Part shown: positions 9,245 through 18,311 of the stretch, one piece after another
How the letters are laid out: each line of letters begins with the position of its first letter
Numbering within the stretch: the first letter of the stretch is position 1
Assembly: GCF_019923745.1 (NCBI RefSeq)
Contig: NZ_JAANOG010000002.1
Location: 124,001-188,000 of the forward strand
Direction: 5' to 3'
DNA from: Aquirufa aurantiipilula
GTDB taxonomy: Bacteria > Bacteroidota > Bacteroidia > Cytophagales > Spirosomataceae
Length of the DNA stretch: 64,000 nt
Translations under genes and position numbers: made by a program
Notes under the pieces: generated by a model
What the model saw: only the letters and a program-made list of their open reading frames with translations
What the model was told of the DNA's origin: nothing
The model's database searches: none

Positions 9245-10408
9245 TTATTTGATGGTATGTAATGAAAAGAGAAATTCAGAACAGTTGACTAAGCAATGTA
9301 CCAATGCCGCATAAAAGACATTTTTGGTCTTGATATAGGTATATCCATAAGCCCAACCTGCAACGCTGGCAAGGCCCACAAATATGACTGATCCTGCATG
9401 GAAATGTACCAGTCCAAAAAACATACTAGTTATCGCTAATGAAGTATAAGTGCCTGTTTTAGATACCTGATTTTTCTCTAAGAAATAGGCTCCTGCGAAT
9501 AGAACTATGGAGATTAATCCCGGAAACCAAAATAAGTCTTTGTACATGGCATAACCGGTATAGAAACTCAATATGGTGAAAATCAGGGCTCCCCAGGTCC
9601 AAATTGTTTTCCAATTGGCCATTACCGCTATTTTTTTAGCCAAAATATTTTGAATCAATCCTCTGAAAAATAGTTCTTCAAAAAGAGCTGTACCTATATA
9701 AACTCGTATCAGTTCACGGATAGCGGCTGGAATCAAAATCCAAGCAAAGCCTGCAAAAGGTTGAGAAATGTTGAAATTCCAAACAATTCCTGCTACGTAT
9801 ACAAATCCCAAAAAGGAGATCCAGGAACCTAAGGCTACGCTCAAATGAGACCATTTCCAAGTAGGATAAAAACCAACATCGGGTAATTTTCTTACCACTG
9901 TATATGCATAGGCAGCACCCAGGATAAGCACTATTTTTTGTACTGAGCTAAAACCATCGGTGTCATAAGGAATATCACTGTTTCCAGGAAAATGTATGAT
10001 GGTAGAAGGAATTAATACCAATAAAAGAATGATTAAATCTGACCAAGAAGCTTCTTGTTGGGGGAAGGCAAGAAAGGCTAATGTTGGAAATAGGCAAAGG
10101 AAAAAATAGAGTCCAGAACTTCCAATAAACGGATTAATGCCATGAAATAAATAATGACTAATGAGCAATGAAAATAAAAAGAGAGGAACTAACAGAGCCC
10201 TCTCTTTTTTTATGTGAATCAAATCTTGCAGTTTTTCTACCACGGCGGGCCTTCCCAACGTGAATATAAGTGCATACAAAATAAGGAAATAGCCACTTGA
10301 AATCACAAGTTCTTGATTGGGTACATCTTTGTTTAAATAGAGGAAGAAGGCATAAAGTAATGCCGTCATGATGCCTCCTTGCTGAATGGATTTCAAATAG
10401 CTATTCAT
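9245..10408 (-). CDS. CPBP-family intramembrane metalloprotease (CAAX-type)
   Basis: A 387-residue polytopic membrane protein with around ten hydrophobic segments. The conserved ABI/CPBP signature is in the C-terminal third: FEELFFRG (the E-E-x-x-x-R motif), then FFGLVHFHAG and LVHCLVN supplying the histidines and asparagine of the membrane metal site. Members process prenylated proteins in eukaryotes and in bacteria often mature or protect against peptides; the target here is unknown. It begins 2 bases after the stop of the TIM-barrel gene and is therefore the third gene of the ThuA - TIM barrel - CPBP unit, an unexpected partner for sugar enzymes. Confidence 0.88.
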   Translation of the reverse strand: MNSYLKSIQQGGIMTALLYAFFLYLNKDVPNQELVISSGYFLILYALIFTLGRPAVVEKLQDLIHIKKERALLVPLFLFSLLISHYLFHGINPFIGSSGLYFFLCLFPTLAFLAFPQQEASWSDLIILLLVLIPSTIIHFPGNSDIPYDTDGFSSVQKIVLILGAAYAYTVVRKLPDVGFYPTWKWSHLSVALGSWISFLGFVYVAGIVWNFNISQPFAGFAWILIPAAIRELIRVYIGTALFEELFFRGLIQNILAKKIAVMANWKTIWTWGALIFTILSFYTGYAMYKDLFWFPGLISIVLFAGAYFLEKNQVSKTGTYTSLAITSMFFGLVHFHAGSVIFVGLASVAGWAYGYTYIKTKNVFYAALVHCLVNCSEFLFSLHTIK

Positions 10409-10410
10409 GA

Positions 10411-11244
10411 TTATCCGATGAATTTTTGAATATGATGGTAACTTTTTAAAATCAATTCTTCCTCTGTACTATAATTTTTCCGCCAGATACAAGCCGCTGG
10501 AAGTAAAGGAGTAAAAGCCTCTACCACTAACCAACCTTTATAATTCATTTTATCTAAACTCTCAAATACGTTTGCCCAATGTACTTGGCCCTCACCTAAG
10601 GTAGCACGGGTATTTTCAGACAATTGGAAGTGGCCTACTTCATCTGCAATTCGAATCATGGCTTCCCCAGTATTGAATTCTTCAATATGGGCATGGAAAG
10701 TATCAAACATGATTTTGACATGTGGATGATTGATGGCTTTAACTAAGCTGTATAATTGGTCAGCGGAACTTACTACGTAGTTTTCAAATCGGTTTAAATA
10801 TTCTAAACCCAGCATGACATTCATTTTTTGAGCATGTTCAGCCAAATCCAACATACTCTCTTTGGACCAGTCTAATTCTTGTTGGGTGGGAGCTGCCCCA
10901 GAAAATACACCTAAAGCCGAATGATAAGGTCCTGATAACCAAGATGCCCCTAAATAAGCAGTTACATCCACTGCTTTTTTAAGGAACTCTACACCATTTT
11001 TACGGACTGCTGGATCCGATGAAATGGTATTAAGGTCTGCACCTAAAAAAGTAACGGTAAAAACCTCTAGACCTAGTCGGTCTATTTCCTCTTTCCAAGG
11101 TTTCCAATAGGCCAAATCGGTTTCAAAAATGGGAATTTCTACACCAGTATATCCTACTTCTTTGATGTATGATAAATGAGGGATTAGTGATTCATTCATG
11201 TCTGGTCCATAGACCAGCATGTTCATTGCAACGGGATATTTCAT
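10411..11244 (-). CDS. Sugar phosphate isomerase/epimerase-like TIM-barrel protein
   Basis: A 277-residue cytoplasmic protein with no signal peptide, matching the xylose-isomerase-like TIM barrel / ketose 3-epimerase superfamily. Characteristic segments are GYTGVEIPIFE near residue 30, LGLEYLNRFENYVV in the middle, MFDTFHAHIEE (metal-binding Asp and His), and GHFQLSENTRATLGEGQVHW followed by WLVVEAFTP with the late glutamate. Members include D-psicose/tagatose 3-epimerases and 3-keto-sugar processing enzymes. It sits 30 bases behind the ThuA-like gene and 2 bases before the CPBP gene in one operon. A ketose epimerase or 3-keto-sugar isomerase role is inferred. Confidence 0.88.
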   Translation of the reverse strand: MKYPVAMNMLVYGPDMNESLIPHLSYIKEVGYTGVEIPIFETDLAYWKPWKEEIDRLGLEVFTVTFLGADLNTISSDPAVRKNGVEFLKKAVDVTAYLGASWLSGPYHSALGVFSGAAPTQQELDWSKESMLDLAEHAQKMNVMLGLEYLNRFENYVVSSADQLYSLVKAINHPHVKIMFDTFHAHIEEFNTGEAMIRIADEVGHFQLSENTRATLGEGQVHWANVFESLDKMNYKGWLVVEAFTPLLPAACIWRKNYSTEEELILKSYHHIQKFIG

Positions 11245-11274
11245 ATACTATGAGTGATTTATGTCAATATATTT

Positions 11275-12162
11275 TTATTTCATTCCTCGATATGGAATGT
11301 TGATATCTAATTTTCCAGCCCAATGTTGAGGAACTTTTTTACCCAATTCCCAATGAATGGCATTCACAATCAATCGTTGGAATGGTTCTACAGAAAAATC
11401 TTCAGGATGTCCCATGGTAGTAAAAAAAACTCGGCCTTTGTAAGGATTAACCCAGGTCCAAGCTATCGGTTGATCTTCTGCTGTTTTATCAGGGTTTACC
11501 GCTTTTCCCATGATTAACCATTCTGTTCCCTTAGCCGGAAAGTCTGGTAATACACGGTATAACCAAGAACGGACATGGAAGCTAGGCGCTACGCCCGTTA
11601 AAATAGGGTGTTTACTTGCAGAAGGAATTACGCTGGCATCGGTACTAGCATTGTGACCGTAGTGGGTATGTTTTGCTTTTCCACCCCAGCCTGGAGGCGC
11701 TCCAAAAGTGGATTCTGCCCAAGCATTGTATGATTCTAAGGGATCACCTTTGGGATAATTGAATGAGTGGGTAGTAGTTCGAAAGCCCATCACCGGTTTG
11801 CCTGATTTCACGTAGGCATCTATCATGGCTACTTGGTCAGCAGGTAATAACCTCCAACGAAGAAAAAATACGGCTAAATCAGCTTCCGCTAAGGCTTCTA
11901 GCCCAGGGATATTTTTTTCGGCGTTTTGATCAGGATACGATTTCAAGACTTTGGTACGAAATCCATAGTTTTTTTCTAAGATGTCAGCTAAAAGAGGTAG
12001 CGTACTTTCGCCACTGTATTCATGATCACCCGCAACAAATACAATCAGAGGTTTTTTAGCTTTTGATTTTTCTTTAATTGGGGGAGTAATTCCAAATGCA
12101 GTAAATGAAAACAGGCATATTGATAGGAATACAATCAGCCCAAGGCGACGGTTAATTTTCAT
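11275..12162 (-). CDS. Exported ThuA-like (trehalose-utilisation type) protein
   Basis: A 295-residue protein with an N-terminal signal peptide or anchor (RRLGLIVFLSICLFSFTAFG). The ThuA / glutamine-amidotransferase-like fold is indicated by KPLIVFVAGDHEYSGESTLPLL, AEADLAVFFLRWRLL, KSGKPVMGFRTTTHSFNYP, HYGHNAST and GRVFFTTMGHPEDF. ThuA proteins lie in disaccharide-oxidation pathways (trehalose, sucrose 3-oxidation in rhizobia) and often accompany Gfo/Idh/MocA enzymes; their exact reaction is not firmly settled. It is the first gene of a three-gene unit with a well-formed promoter upstream (12222-12249). Confidence 0.88.
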   Translation of the reverse strand: MKINRRLGLIVFLSICLFSFTAFGITPPIKEKSKAKKPLIVFVAGDHEYSGESTLPLLADILEKNYGFRTKVLKSYPDQNAEKNIPGLEALAEADLAVFFLRWRLLPADQVAMIDAYVKSGKPVMGFRTTTHSFNYPKGDPLESYNAWAESTFGAPPGWGGKAKHTHYGHNASTDASVIPSASKHPILTGVAPSFHVRSWLYRVLPDFPAKGTEWLIMGKAVNPDKTAEDQPIAWTWVNPYKGRVFFTTMGHPEDFSVEPFQRLIVNAIHWELGKKVPQHWAGKLDINIPYRGMK

Positions 12163-12221
12163 AGTTCCAATTTAGTAGGTGATTAAATGATGATATCACC
12201 TTGATAGGTTTGTGTATTCTT

Positions 12222-12249
12222 CAAAACTAAATGATTTTTAACAAAACAA
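12222..12249 (-). promoter_or_regulatory. Promoter of the ThuA - TIM barrel - CPBP operon
   Basis: On the - strand TTG (12249-12247), exactly 17 bases, then TAGTTTTG (12229-12222), a perfect match to the Bacteroidota consensus. The expected start point gives a leader of about 50 bases before the ATG at 12162. Confidence 0.7.
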
Positions 12250-12282
12250 TGAATACTTTAGCTAAAATTTATCTAGGATTTC

Positions 12283-13323
12283 ATGGACTTTAGTGTTTTA
12301 TCATCCCTCGCCTTATTGCTGGTATTTTTGACTTGTACGGTAGTCATTTGGATTGCGGGTGTTAAAATAACTCGGGCAGTGGATGCAATAACCACGTATT
12401 TTACCTTAGGTGAGGCATTTGGTGGCATGGTGTTTCTGGCTATCGTTACTAATTTACCTGAAATAGCCATTACTGCTGTGGCTGCTTACCATCATGATTA
12501 TGACATAGCAGTTAGTAATTTGTTGGGTGGAGTAGCCATTCAAACAGTAGTTTTAGTTTTAATTGATGTCTTTGGAGTGGGTCGGTCAGCTCCATTAACC
12601 TTGAAGGGGCATTCCCGCATATTGATTTTAGAAAGTGTTGCCCTAATTATGATTTTAACCCTAGTCATGATGGCCAAACAGTTTCCATCTCAACTAGTCT
12701 TTTTTAGAACAACTCCAATAGAATGGCTCATCTTGTTTATTTGGTTAGGGTCTGTTTATTCCATTTCTCGATTAGCCAAGTCAGAAGAAACATTAGCCGA
12801 ACTTCGACATACTAATTTATCTAAATTACGTCATCCCAAATCACCTTTTCGAGGAGGCATTCAGGAGGCCATGATTGTTTTGGCTGTGGGGGCTGTTTTA
12901 ACTTTGGTGGCTGGTTGGGCTTTGGAATATTCCGGTGAAATTTTATCCAAACGTTGGCATATCAGTGGTGTACTTTTTGGTGGAACTATTTTGGCCTTGG
13001 CGACTGCCTTGCCTGAAATATCTACAGGTATTGCATCGGCTAAAATCAGGGATTATAATATGGCGGTGAGTGATATATTTGGAGGAAATGCATTTTTACC
13101 TGTTTTGTTTTTAATGGCTTCCATCATTAGCGGAGAAGCTGTTATCCCTACTTTAAGTAATTCCGATATGTATTTAACAGGCTTGGGGATTTTACTTACT
13201 TGTATTTATATGGTAGGAATGGTGCTGCATTCTAGGCGTCAAGTATTCCAAATGGGTATAGATTCTTTATGTGTCCTTTTGACTTACCTTTTAGGCCTGA
13301 TTGGCTTGTGGGCCATCGCATAA
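12283..13323 (+). CDS. Sodium/calcium-exchanger (CaCA) family cation antiporter
   Basis: A 346-residue membrane protein built as two homologous halves, the signature of the CaCA superfamily. Alpha-repeat 1 is around GGMVFLAIVTNLPEIAITA and alpha-repeat 2 around GGTILALATALPEISTGIA, each followed by an S-[ND]-x-[LF]-GG segment (SNLLGGV, SDIFGGN). A hydrophilic central loop (about residues 165-190) separates the halves. These proteins exchange Na+ or H+ for Ca2+ or other cations across the inner membrane. It stands alone, between the ThuA operon promoter and a bidirectional terminator. Confidence 0.9.
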   Translation: MDFSVLSSLALLLVFLTCTVVIWIAGVKITRAVDAITTYFTLGEAFGGMVFLAIVTNLPEIAITAVAAYHHDYDIAVSNLLGGVAIQTVVLVLIDVFGVGRSAPLTLKGHSRILILESVALIMILTLVMMAKQFPSQLVFFRTTPIEWLILFIWLGSVYSISRLAKSEETLAELRHTNLSKLRHPKSPFRGGIQEAMIVLAVGAVLTLVAGWALEYSGEILSKRWHISGVLFGGTILALATALPEISTGIASAKIRDYNMAVSDIFGGNAFLPVLFLMASIISGEAVIPTLSNSDMYLTGLGILLTCIYMVGMVLHSRRQVFQMGIDSLCVLLTYLLGLIGLWAIA

Positions 13324-13351
13324 AAAAGGGGCAGTTTTGACTGCCCCTTTT
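13324..13351. terminator. Bidirectional terminator between convergent genes
   Basis: AAAAGGGGCAGT and ACTGCCCCTTTT form a 12-bp stem with a TTTG loop. It fits exactly between the stop of the antiporter (+) and the stop of the cytochrome gene (-). Confidence 0.88.
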
Positions 13352-13357
13352 CATTGT

Positions 13358-15310
13358 TTATTTATTTCCTAATGCTTGAATCCACGTGGCAATTTTCTCT
13401 AAATCTTTTTGAGGAACATGGCTCATGGGTGCCATGGGTGTAGCAAAGTCAGGCCAGTTTTGAGGCTTTGGTTCTTTAATTAAAGCAATTAATTGAGCTA
13501 CACTGTATTTCCTTTTCGCAATTTCCGTGTAGGCGGGTCCAACTGCTCTTTCATTCACCTTATGGCATGCTAAACAGGTATTTTTAGTCAATAGTGCCAT
13601 AGCTTCTTTATCAGTTACCACTTGTTTGGCAGCTGTTTTCTTCGGTCCTGCCTCTTTTGTTTGGTTATCAGGAGTATTGGCCTTATCACCTGCATCTATC
13701 ACGTCTTTGGACGGCTTACGCTTAGGCGTTACTAGTGGAATGTTAGCTTTTTCTCCCGTAGGAATTTGGTTTAAAGTATAAAAGCCACTTGCATGAAGCA
13801 GTGGAATGTTTTCTTGAGCAGAAAGCACACCATCTGGTTTAATGGCATGCACATAACCTTCACGCATTCCATCAATCACCAATCGAACTCGCAAACCATC
13901 TTCACTTAATTTAGCTCCACGGACTGCATTGTCTTTACGGTTAACCATTGGGCTACCATACACAGGGTGGTATTTGTAGGTATAATTAAAGACTTCATAA
14001 TTGTTGACATCTTCTGCCAATTTCTTGTTCGCAGGCTGTGTAAATTCAATTTCAAATCCATCCACCATGGCACGTATAGCTTTCATCTCAAATGGAATTT
14101 TACCCGTATATACCAGGCGTTCAAGTCCATAATCCTCTGAACCAACTGAACCCCAGCCACGGTTGGTTCCACCAACCAGCATTTGTTGGTCTTTACCCCA
14201 TGCCATACGTAAAACTCCCGAACGAAAGCCTGAGCGAAATTCAAAACTTGCTCCTTGGTATTTGCCGTTAATCTTTTCCAAGAATACGCGAGCAATTTTG
14301 GACATACCTTGGTCTCCTACAAACACTTGGCCTGCAAATGGACCAAACTCTCCTTTGGTTTCATCAGTGATAATTTCTGAAGTAGAAACACCCATGATAC
14401 CATGAGGCAACCAAACAGCAGGAGATTTGATTCCCATGTTAGGATAGGTCTTTTTCCCTAATTCATAAATGGTGGTCATCGCTTCATCCTTTACGTATTC
14501 AGGTTTCACGAATGGATTGTCTTTAGGATCTACCTGAGCAAAGACCATTTCTTTTCTCATTTTTACTGGAGATTCAGGTCGGTCTGCCCATTTCAAAGAA
14601 GCAGGATGTCCTAAGAAATCTCCTTTTTCAACATGTGAAATGAATCCAGAACCCTGCCAATCTCCCTGGTTATCACCGTAGAAAAATTCTCCATCGACCA
14701 TACCAATGCCACATGGGGAGCGCATACCTGCAGCAAATGGTTCCATTTTACCGTCAGGTGAAATTTTCATAGTCCAACCTCTCCAAGGAACCAAAGATTT
14801 TCCTGCCCACCAATCGCTGTTTCCAAAACCTACGTTTCCTGTCACATAAAATGAACCATCTGGTCCAATTTTTGGTCCAAAAGAATATTCATGGTAATGA
14901 CCTGAGATGGGCCAAGAGTAAACTGTTTGGTATTTATCTACCTTACCATCTCCATTTAGGTCAATCAATTTAGTTAACTCACCTCGCTGGGCACAATAGA
15001 GGTAGCCATCTTTGTAAGCCAAACCCAATATTTCATGTAATCCGCTGGCAAATTTTCGGTAAGTAGGCCTTGGGGATAAATAGTTCTCAATGATGTAGAC
15101 ATCACCACGGCGTGTAGAAACGGCAACATCTCCATTGGGAAGACTGACTAAACCACCAACTTCTAAGGTAATTCCCTCTGGAATTGCCATGCGAACTATT
15201 TTATAATAATCGTTTTCTGTAGGAGCTTTTTGTGCTAAAATCGGCTGACAGCAGAGTAAGCCAATCAGAAAGCAGGCTGTAATACTATATGTGAATCGTT
15301 GTATGTTCAT
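13358..15310 (-). CDS. Secreted sorbosone-dehydrogenase-like beta-propeller with C-terminal cytochrome c domain
   Basis: 650 residues with a signal peptide (FLIGLLCCQPILAQ). Residues about 35-400 form a propeller of the soluble PQQ sugar/sorbosone dehydrogenase superfamily, starting IPEGITLEVGGLVSLPNGDVAVSTRRG and including an LNGDGKVDKYQ segment. A linker rich in K/T/A (about 525-565) leads to a small cytochrome c domain with C579-LAC-H583 and a downstream Met in TPMAPM as likely axial ligand. Such proteins are predicted to oxidise sugars in the periplasm and pass electrons to the fused haem. It is the last gene of the BASS - SASA - cupin - DUF1080 - cytochrome run, 18 bases after the DUF1080 gene. 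PQQ binding is not demonstrated. Confidence 0.85.
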   Translation of the reverse strand: MNIQRFTYSITACFLIGLLCCQPILAQKAPTENDYYKIVRMAIPEGITLEVGGLVSLPNGDVAVSTRRGDVYIIENYLSPRPTYRKFASGLHEILGLAYKDGYLYCAQRGELTKLIDLNGDGKVDKYQTVYSWPISGHYHEYSFGPKIGPDGSFYVTGNVGFGNSDWWAGKSLVPWRGWTMKISPDGKMEPFAAGMRSPCGIGMVDGEFFYGDNQGDWQGSGFISHVEKGDFLGHPASLKWADRPESPVKMRKEMVFAQVDPKDNPFVKPEYVKDEAMTTIYELGKKTYPNMGIKSPAVWLPHGIMGVSTSEIITDETKGEFGPFAGQVFVGDQGMSKIARVFLEKINGKYQGASFEFRSGFRSGVLRMAWGKDQQMLVGGTNRGWGSVGSEDYGLERLVYTGKIPFEMKAIRAMVDGFEIEFTQPANKKLAEDVNNYEVFNYTYKYHPVYGSPMVNRKDNAVRGAKLSEDGLRVRLVIDGMREGYVHAIKPDGVLSAQENIPLLHASGFYTLNQIPTGEKANIPLVTPKRKPSKDVIDAGDKANTPDNQTKEAGPKKTAAKQVVTDKEAMALLTKNTCLACHKVNERAVGPAYTEIAKRKYSVAQLIALIKEPKPQNWPDFATPMAPMSHVPQKDLEKIATWIQALGNK

Positions 15311-15328
15311 GACGTATATTCTGAATTT

Positions 15329-17152
15329 TTACCAAAGGATGGAATAAGTGATTTTTTCGGCTAAAGGAAGGACCAAAATCTGTCCAGTGGAGCTAGTTCG
15401 AACGCTCGCTTGAGCTGCTTGGATATAGTAACTTTGACCATCTATGGCGTATAAATCATTACCGAGAGATTGTATTGACTTGGCTGAAACAAGTTTCAAC
15501 GAAGCATCTGCATTTGGTTTTTTGATGCTTAAGGTTCGCTGGAGGTATTTGTTTTCTATGACCCGAATTTCATCTTGAACTTGAGATCCCCAAATTTCAT
15601 ATTCAAAAGTGGGTAATTCATGGTCATCCACTTCATAGCCTCCAATTTTGAAACCAGCTGATTCCGACATGCTATCACTATCTTTTTCTAGTTCGGAATT
15701 CTTAACCACCAATGGGCTAGAACCAAGATTTAAAACAGGTCCTCTAGGTCTAGATGAACCATCACCACGGTTGTCCCACATAGGTGTAGTATCTAAAAAG
15801 TCGCCTTTCCAAATTTGGGCGATAGCTCCATTATCCAAATCATAGGTATAATGCAAATGAGCAGGATTTCCCACATTGACAGAATGAACTAAGCGTTTGC
15901 GGGCACCGTTTTGTTGAATATCTACGAAAGAACGAAGAAGTGTGGGTTTGGGAGCATCCATTAAAATGATATCCGAAGGACCATTACCTAGGATGAGGGT
16001 AGAAGAAGGATGTTGGAAATTGACCATTCGGAAATTAGGTCCTTCTATGCCCAAACCTAACATGGGACTCATGTCTGCATCAGCTTTATAATAAGTAATT
16101 TTGATGGCTGAATTTCCAGCGGGTAATTCTACCTCTACATTTTTCTTTCTTCTGTTAGAATAAAGCGTATCAGATGCAATCATTTGACCATTTACTTGTA
16201 AGGTATAATTACCTGCACTGATGAGCTCGATGTTATGTTTACCAGCTTTTGGAACGTTGATGTTAGCGGTATAAATAACAGCAAATTCATCATTATTTTT
16301 ACTGGCATTCCAAGCTAATTGAGCTTGAGTACCGCTTGCATTAGGCTTTTTGTTGATAAAATCTTTAGGTGATTTGAATTTACCGTAATATACCTGATAG
16401 TTAACCGGACTTAGACTAGCTGCTTGACCGTCAAAGTCTTTGATTTTCAAGTTTTTGAAGGCAACAGCTCCGTGGTCACCTTGAATCATAATAGGTCCAC
16501 GTGCCACTTCTTTTTCAGAAATTGGTCCACCGGTTGGGCCACTTAATTCCACATTTTCATGTAAAATGAATCCATTTAATTTGATGAATAGGACTTTGGC
16601 ATGACTGATTTTATTTCCTTGGGCGTCAAATTTTGGAGCTTGGAATGAGATTTCCATGTGTTGCCATAATCCAGGCGCTAAACAAGCATTTACTCGTGGG
16701 GCATGTCCCTCATATAAATATTCTTGAGGGATAAATTTTCTTCTTTTATAAATACCCCCACAATCGCCAGTACTAGGGTTTTGAACACCCCAGCTGTCCA
16801 TAAGTTGAACTTCATAACGACCTTGTAAATAAAAGCCTGAGTTCGAGTGACTGGCCATCATGAAGTCAAACTCTACATCCATATCACCAAATTCTTTCAC
16901 TGAAATTAAATTGGCCCGGTTTTGAGGTTCAGGTAAGTTGACTAAAATACCTTGTCCTGGCTGAGTAGCCATGTGTTCTTTTTTGTTCAAATCAGCGGAT
17001 ACTTGACCGGCAATTTGCCAATTATTTTTGCCGCTTACTTTCCAGAAATTTAAATCTTGAAAAGATACGGGCTCTTTTTGGGCGAATAATCCAACTTGGA
17101 TAAATAGGCAGGAGAATCCCAAGAGCCTAGAAATTAATGTTTTTTGTTTCAT
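15329..17152 (-). CDS. Secreted DUF1080 (3-keto-disaccharide hydrolase family) protein with PA14-like domain
   Basis: 607 residues with a signal peptide (LGFSCLFIQVGLFAQ). The DUF1080 lectin-like fold spans about 28-240, with the hallmarks FGDMDVEFDFMMASHSNSGF, GRYEVQLMDSWG, CGGIYKRR and GLWQHMEISFQAP. Residues about 250-370 look like a PA14-type domain (VYYGKFKSP then AVIYTANINVPKAGKHNIEL), and the remainder is a beta-rich region with no family I recognise. Pfam names this family for 3-keto-disaccharide hydrolysis, so after C3 oxidation of a glycoside it could cleave the product. It lies 18 bases upstream of the cytochrome-propeller gene and 51 bases after the cupin. The enzymatic role is inferred from family and context. 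Confidence 0.85.
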   Translation of the reverse strand: MKQKTLISRLLGFSCLFIQVGLFAQKEPVSFQDLNFWKVSGKNNWQIAGQVSADLNKKEHMATQPGQGILVNLPEPQNRANLISVKEFGDMDVEFDFMMASHSNSGFYLQGRYEVQLMDSWGVQNPSTGDCGGIYKRRKFIPQEYLYEGHAPRVNACLAPGLWQHMEISFQAPKFDAQGNKISHAKVLFIKLNGFILHENVELSGPTGGPISEKEVARGPIMIQGDHGAVAFKNLKIKDFDGQAASLSPVNYQVYYGKFKSPKDFINKKPNASGTQAQLAWNASKNNDEFAVIYTANINVPKAGKHNIELISAGNYTLQVNGQMIASDTLYSNRRKKNVEVELPAGNSAIKITYYKADADMSPMLGLGIEGPNFRMVNFQHPSSTLILGNGPSDIILMDAPKPTLLRSFVDIQQNGARKRLVHSVNVGNPAHLHYTYDLDNGAIAQIWKGDFLDTTPMWDNRGDGSSRPRGPVLNLGSSPLVVKNSELEKDSDSMSESAGFKIGGYEVDDHELPTFEYEIWGSQVQDEIRVIENKYLQRTLSIKKPNADASLKLVSAKSIQSLGNDLYAIDGQSYYIQAAQASVRTSSTGQILVLPLAEKITYSILW

Positions 17153-17203
17153 TTAGTTTAATGCTAAAAAATAGAAGGTTAAAGGTAAGGAATTTGAAAG
17201 ATT

Positions 17204-17530
17204 TTATAAAAAATCCTCTCGAGCAGGATTAAACACATCAATTAGCTCACCGTCTTCAAGGCAAATCACACCATGGATTTCTTGACTTGGCACAAAATAT
17301 ACATCGCCGGCTTGAAGGATTTTTTTGTCACCAGATATAGTCACCTCAAATTTCCCTTTGGAAACATAGGAAGCTTGTGTATGAGGGTGATGGTGTAGTG
17401 AACCAATGGCACCTTGTGAAAAACGGACTTTGATCAACATCAATTGATCATTATGAGCCATGATTTTTCTTTGAATACCGGGTTCGATGTCGCTCCAAGG
17501 GATATCTTGATCTGGAATAAGTGTTTGCAT
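17204..17530 (-). CDS. Small single-domain cupin protein
   Basis: 108 residues without a signal peptide. Cupin motif 1 is visible as GSLHHHPHTQASYVSKGKFEV (metal-ligand histidines and glutamate) and motif 2 as AGDVYFVPSQEIHGV. Cupins of this size bind sugars or small acids, or act as isomerases or dioxygenases; a pectin-degradation KdgF-like role is possible because of the similar size and layout, but is not proven. It sits between the SASA esterase (17 bases) and the DUF1080 gene (51 bases) in one run. Confidence 0.85.
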   Translation of the reverse strand: MQTLIPDQDIPWSDIEPGIQRKIMAHNDQLMLIKVRFSQGAIGSLHHHPHTQASYVSKGKFEVTISGDKKILQAGDVYFVPSQEIHGVICLEDGELIDVFNPAREDFL

Positions 17531-17547
17531 AAATCGGAAGAATGGTT

Positions 17548-18309
17548 TTAGGGTAATTTCTGCATGGCGAATGCATATCTTTTGCCTAATTCAGTGGCAG
17601 ATTGACTGTTAAAATGTATTTGATCGCTTTTGGCACGTAAATCTTGTGCAGAGACTAAGGATGTATGTTGATTTGGTGCATTAAATGAGCTTAACAATTG
17701 GTTGAAATCAAGGTAGTTTTGATTGAAATAGCCTAATTCTCCCAGCACAAATGCTAAGCTCGCATCTTGGCTTATGTGTCTAATTTGAGTGATTAGGGCA
17801 TGTAATTTATCTACATATCCATCTCTTTTGCTTATTTCAGAATCACTTTCTCCTTGGTGCCATAGTATTCCTTTGATGACACCCATTTTTTGAGCTGCCA
17901 AAATTCTTTGAATCGCATCATCTAGTGGATGTGTTTTTGTTGCTTCATCGTAGCCATGTATAACCCAAGAATTGATGGAAGAACCACCAACGGCACAAGG
18001 AACTAATCCGATTTTTACCGATGGAGATTGCTGGGCCATTTCGATACCAAAACTTATACCCGGACCTACACCAACCACACTAGGTTTGTCAAAGTGCATC
18101 GGATGTTTGGCCAAAACAAATTGATTTTGAGCTGTAAACATCCAAACTCTTTCATGGTGTTGAGAAGAGTAGGGCTCAACCATTTCGCCGCGTCCGGCCA
18201 TATTGGATTGTCCCATCAAAATATAAATATGGAAATTGGGATCGGGTTTAGATTGACTCAACATTGGGAAAATGAGGAAGTTGAGAAGTAAAATGAACAA
18301 GTATCTCAT
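17548..18309 (-). CDS. Secreted SASA-family (DUF303) carbohydrate acetylesterase
   Basis: The frame opens further upstream, but the start at 18309 gives 253 residues with a signal peptide (MRYLFILLLNFLIFPMLSQS) and begins 2 bases after the upstream stop, so it is chosen. The SGNH/SASA hydrolase signatures are IYILMGQSNMAGRGEM (catalytic serine in GQSNM), CAVGGSSINSW, GILWHQGESDS, and a late D-x-x-H (SDQIHFNSQ). Members remove acetyl groups from sialic acids or from plant polysaccharides such as xylan. In this operon with a BASS carrier, cupin and DUF1080 protein, deacetylation of a polysaccharide or sugar is the likely role. Confidence 0.9.
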   Translation of the reverse strand: MRYLFILLLNFLIFPMLSQSKPDPNFHIYILMGQSNMAGRGEMVEPYSSQHHERVWMFTAQNQFVLAKHPMHFDKPSVVGVGPGISFGIEMAQQSPSVKIGLVPCAVGGSSINSWVIHGYDEATKTHPLDDAIQRILAAQKMGVIKGILWHQGESDSEISKRDGYVDKLHALITQIRHISQDASLAFVLGELGYFNQNYLDFNQLLSSFNAPNQHTSLVSAQDLRAKSDQIHFNSQSATELGKRYAFAMQKLP

Positions 18310-18311
18310 GA

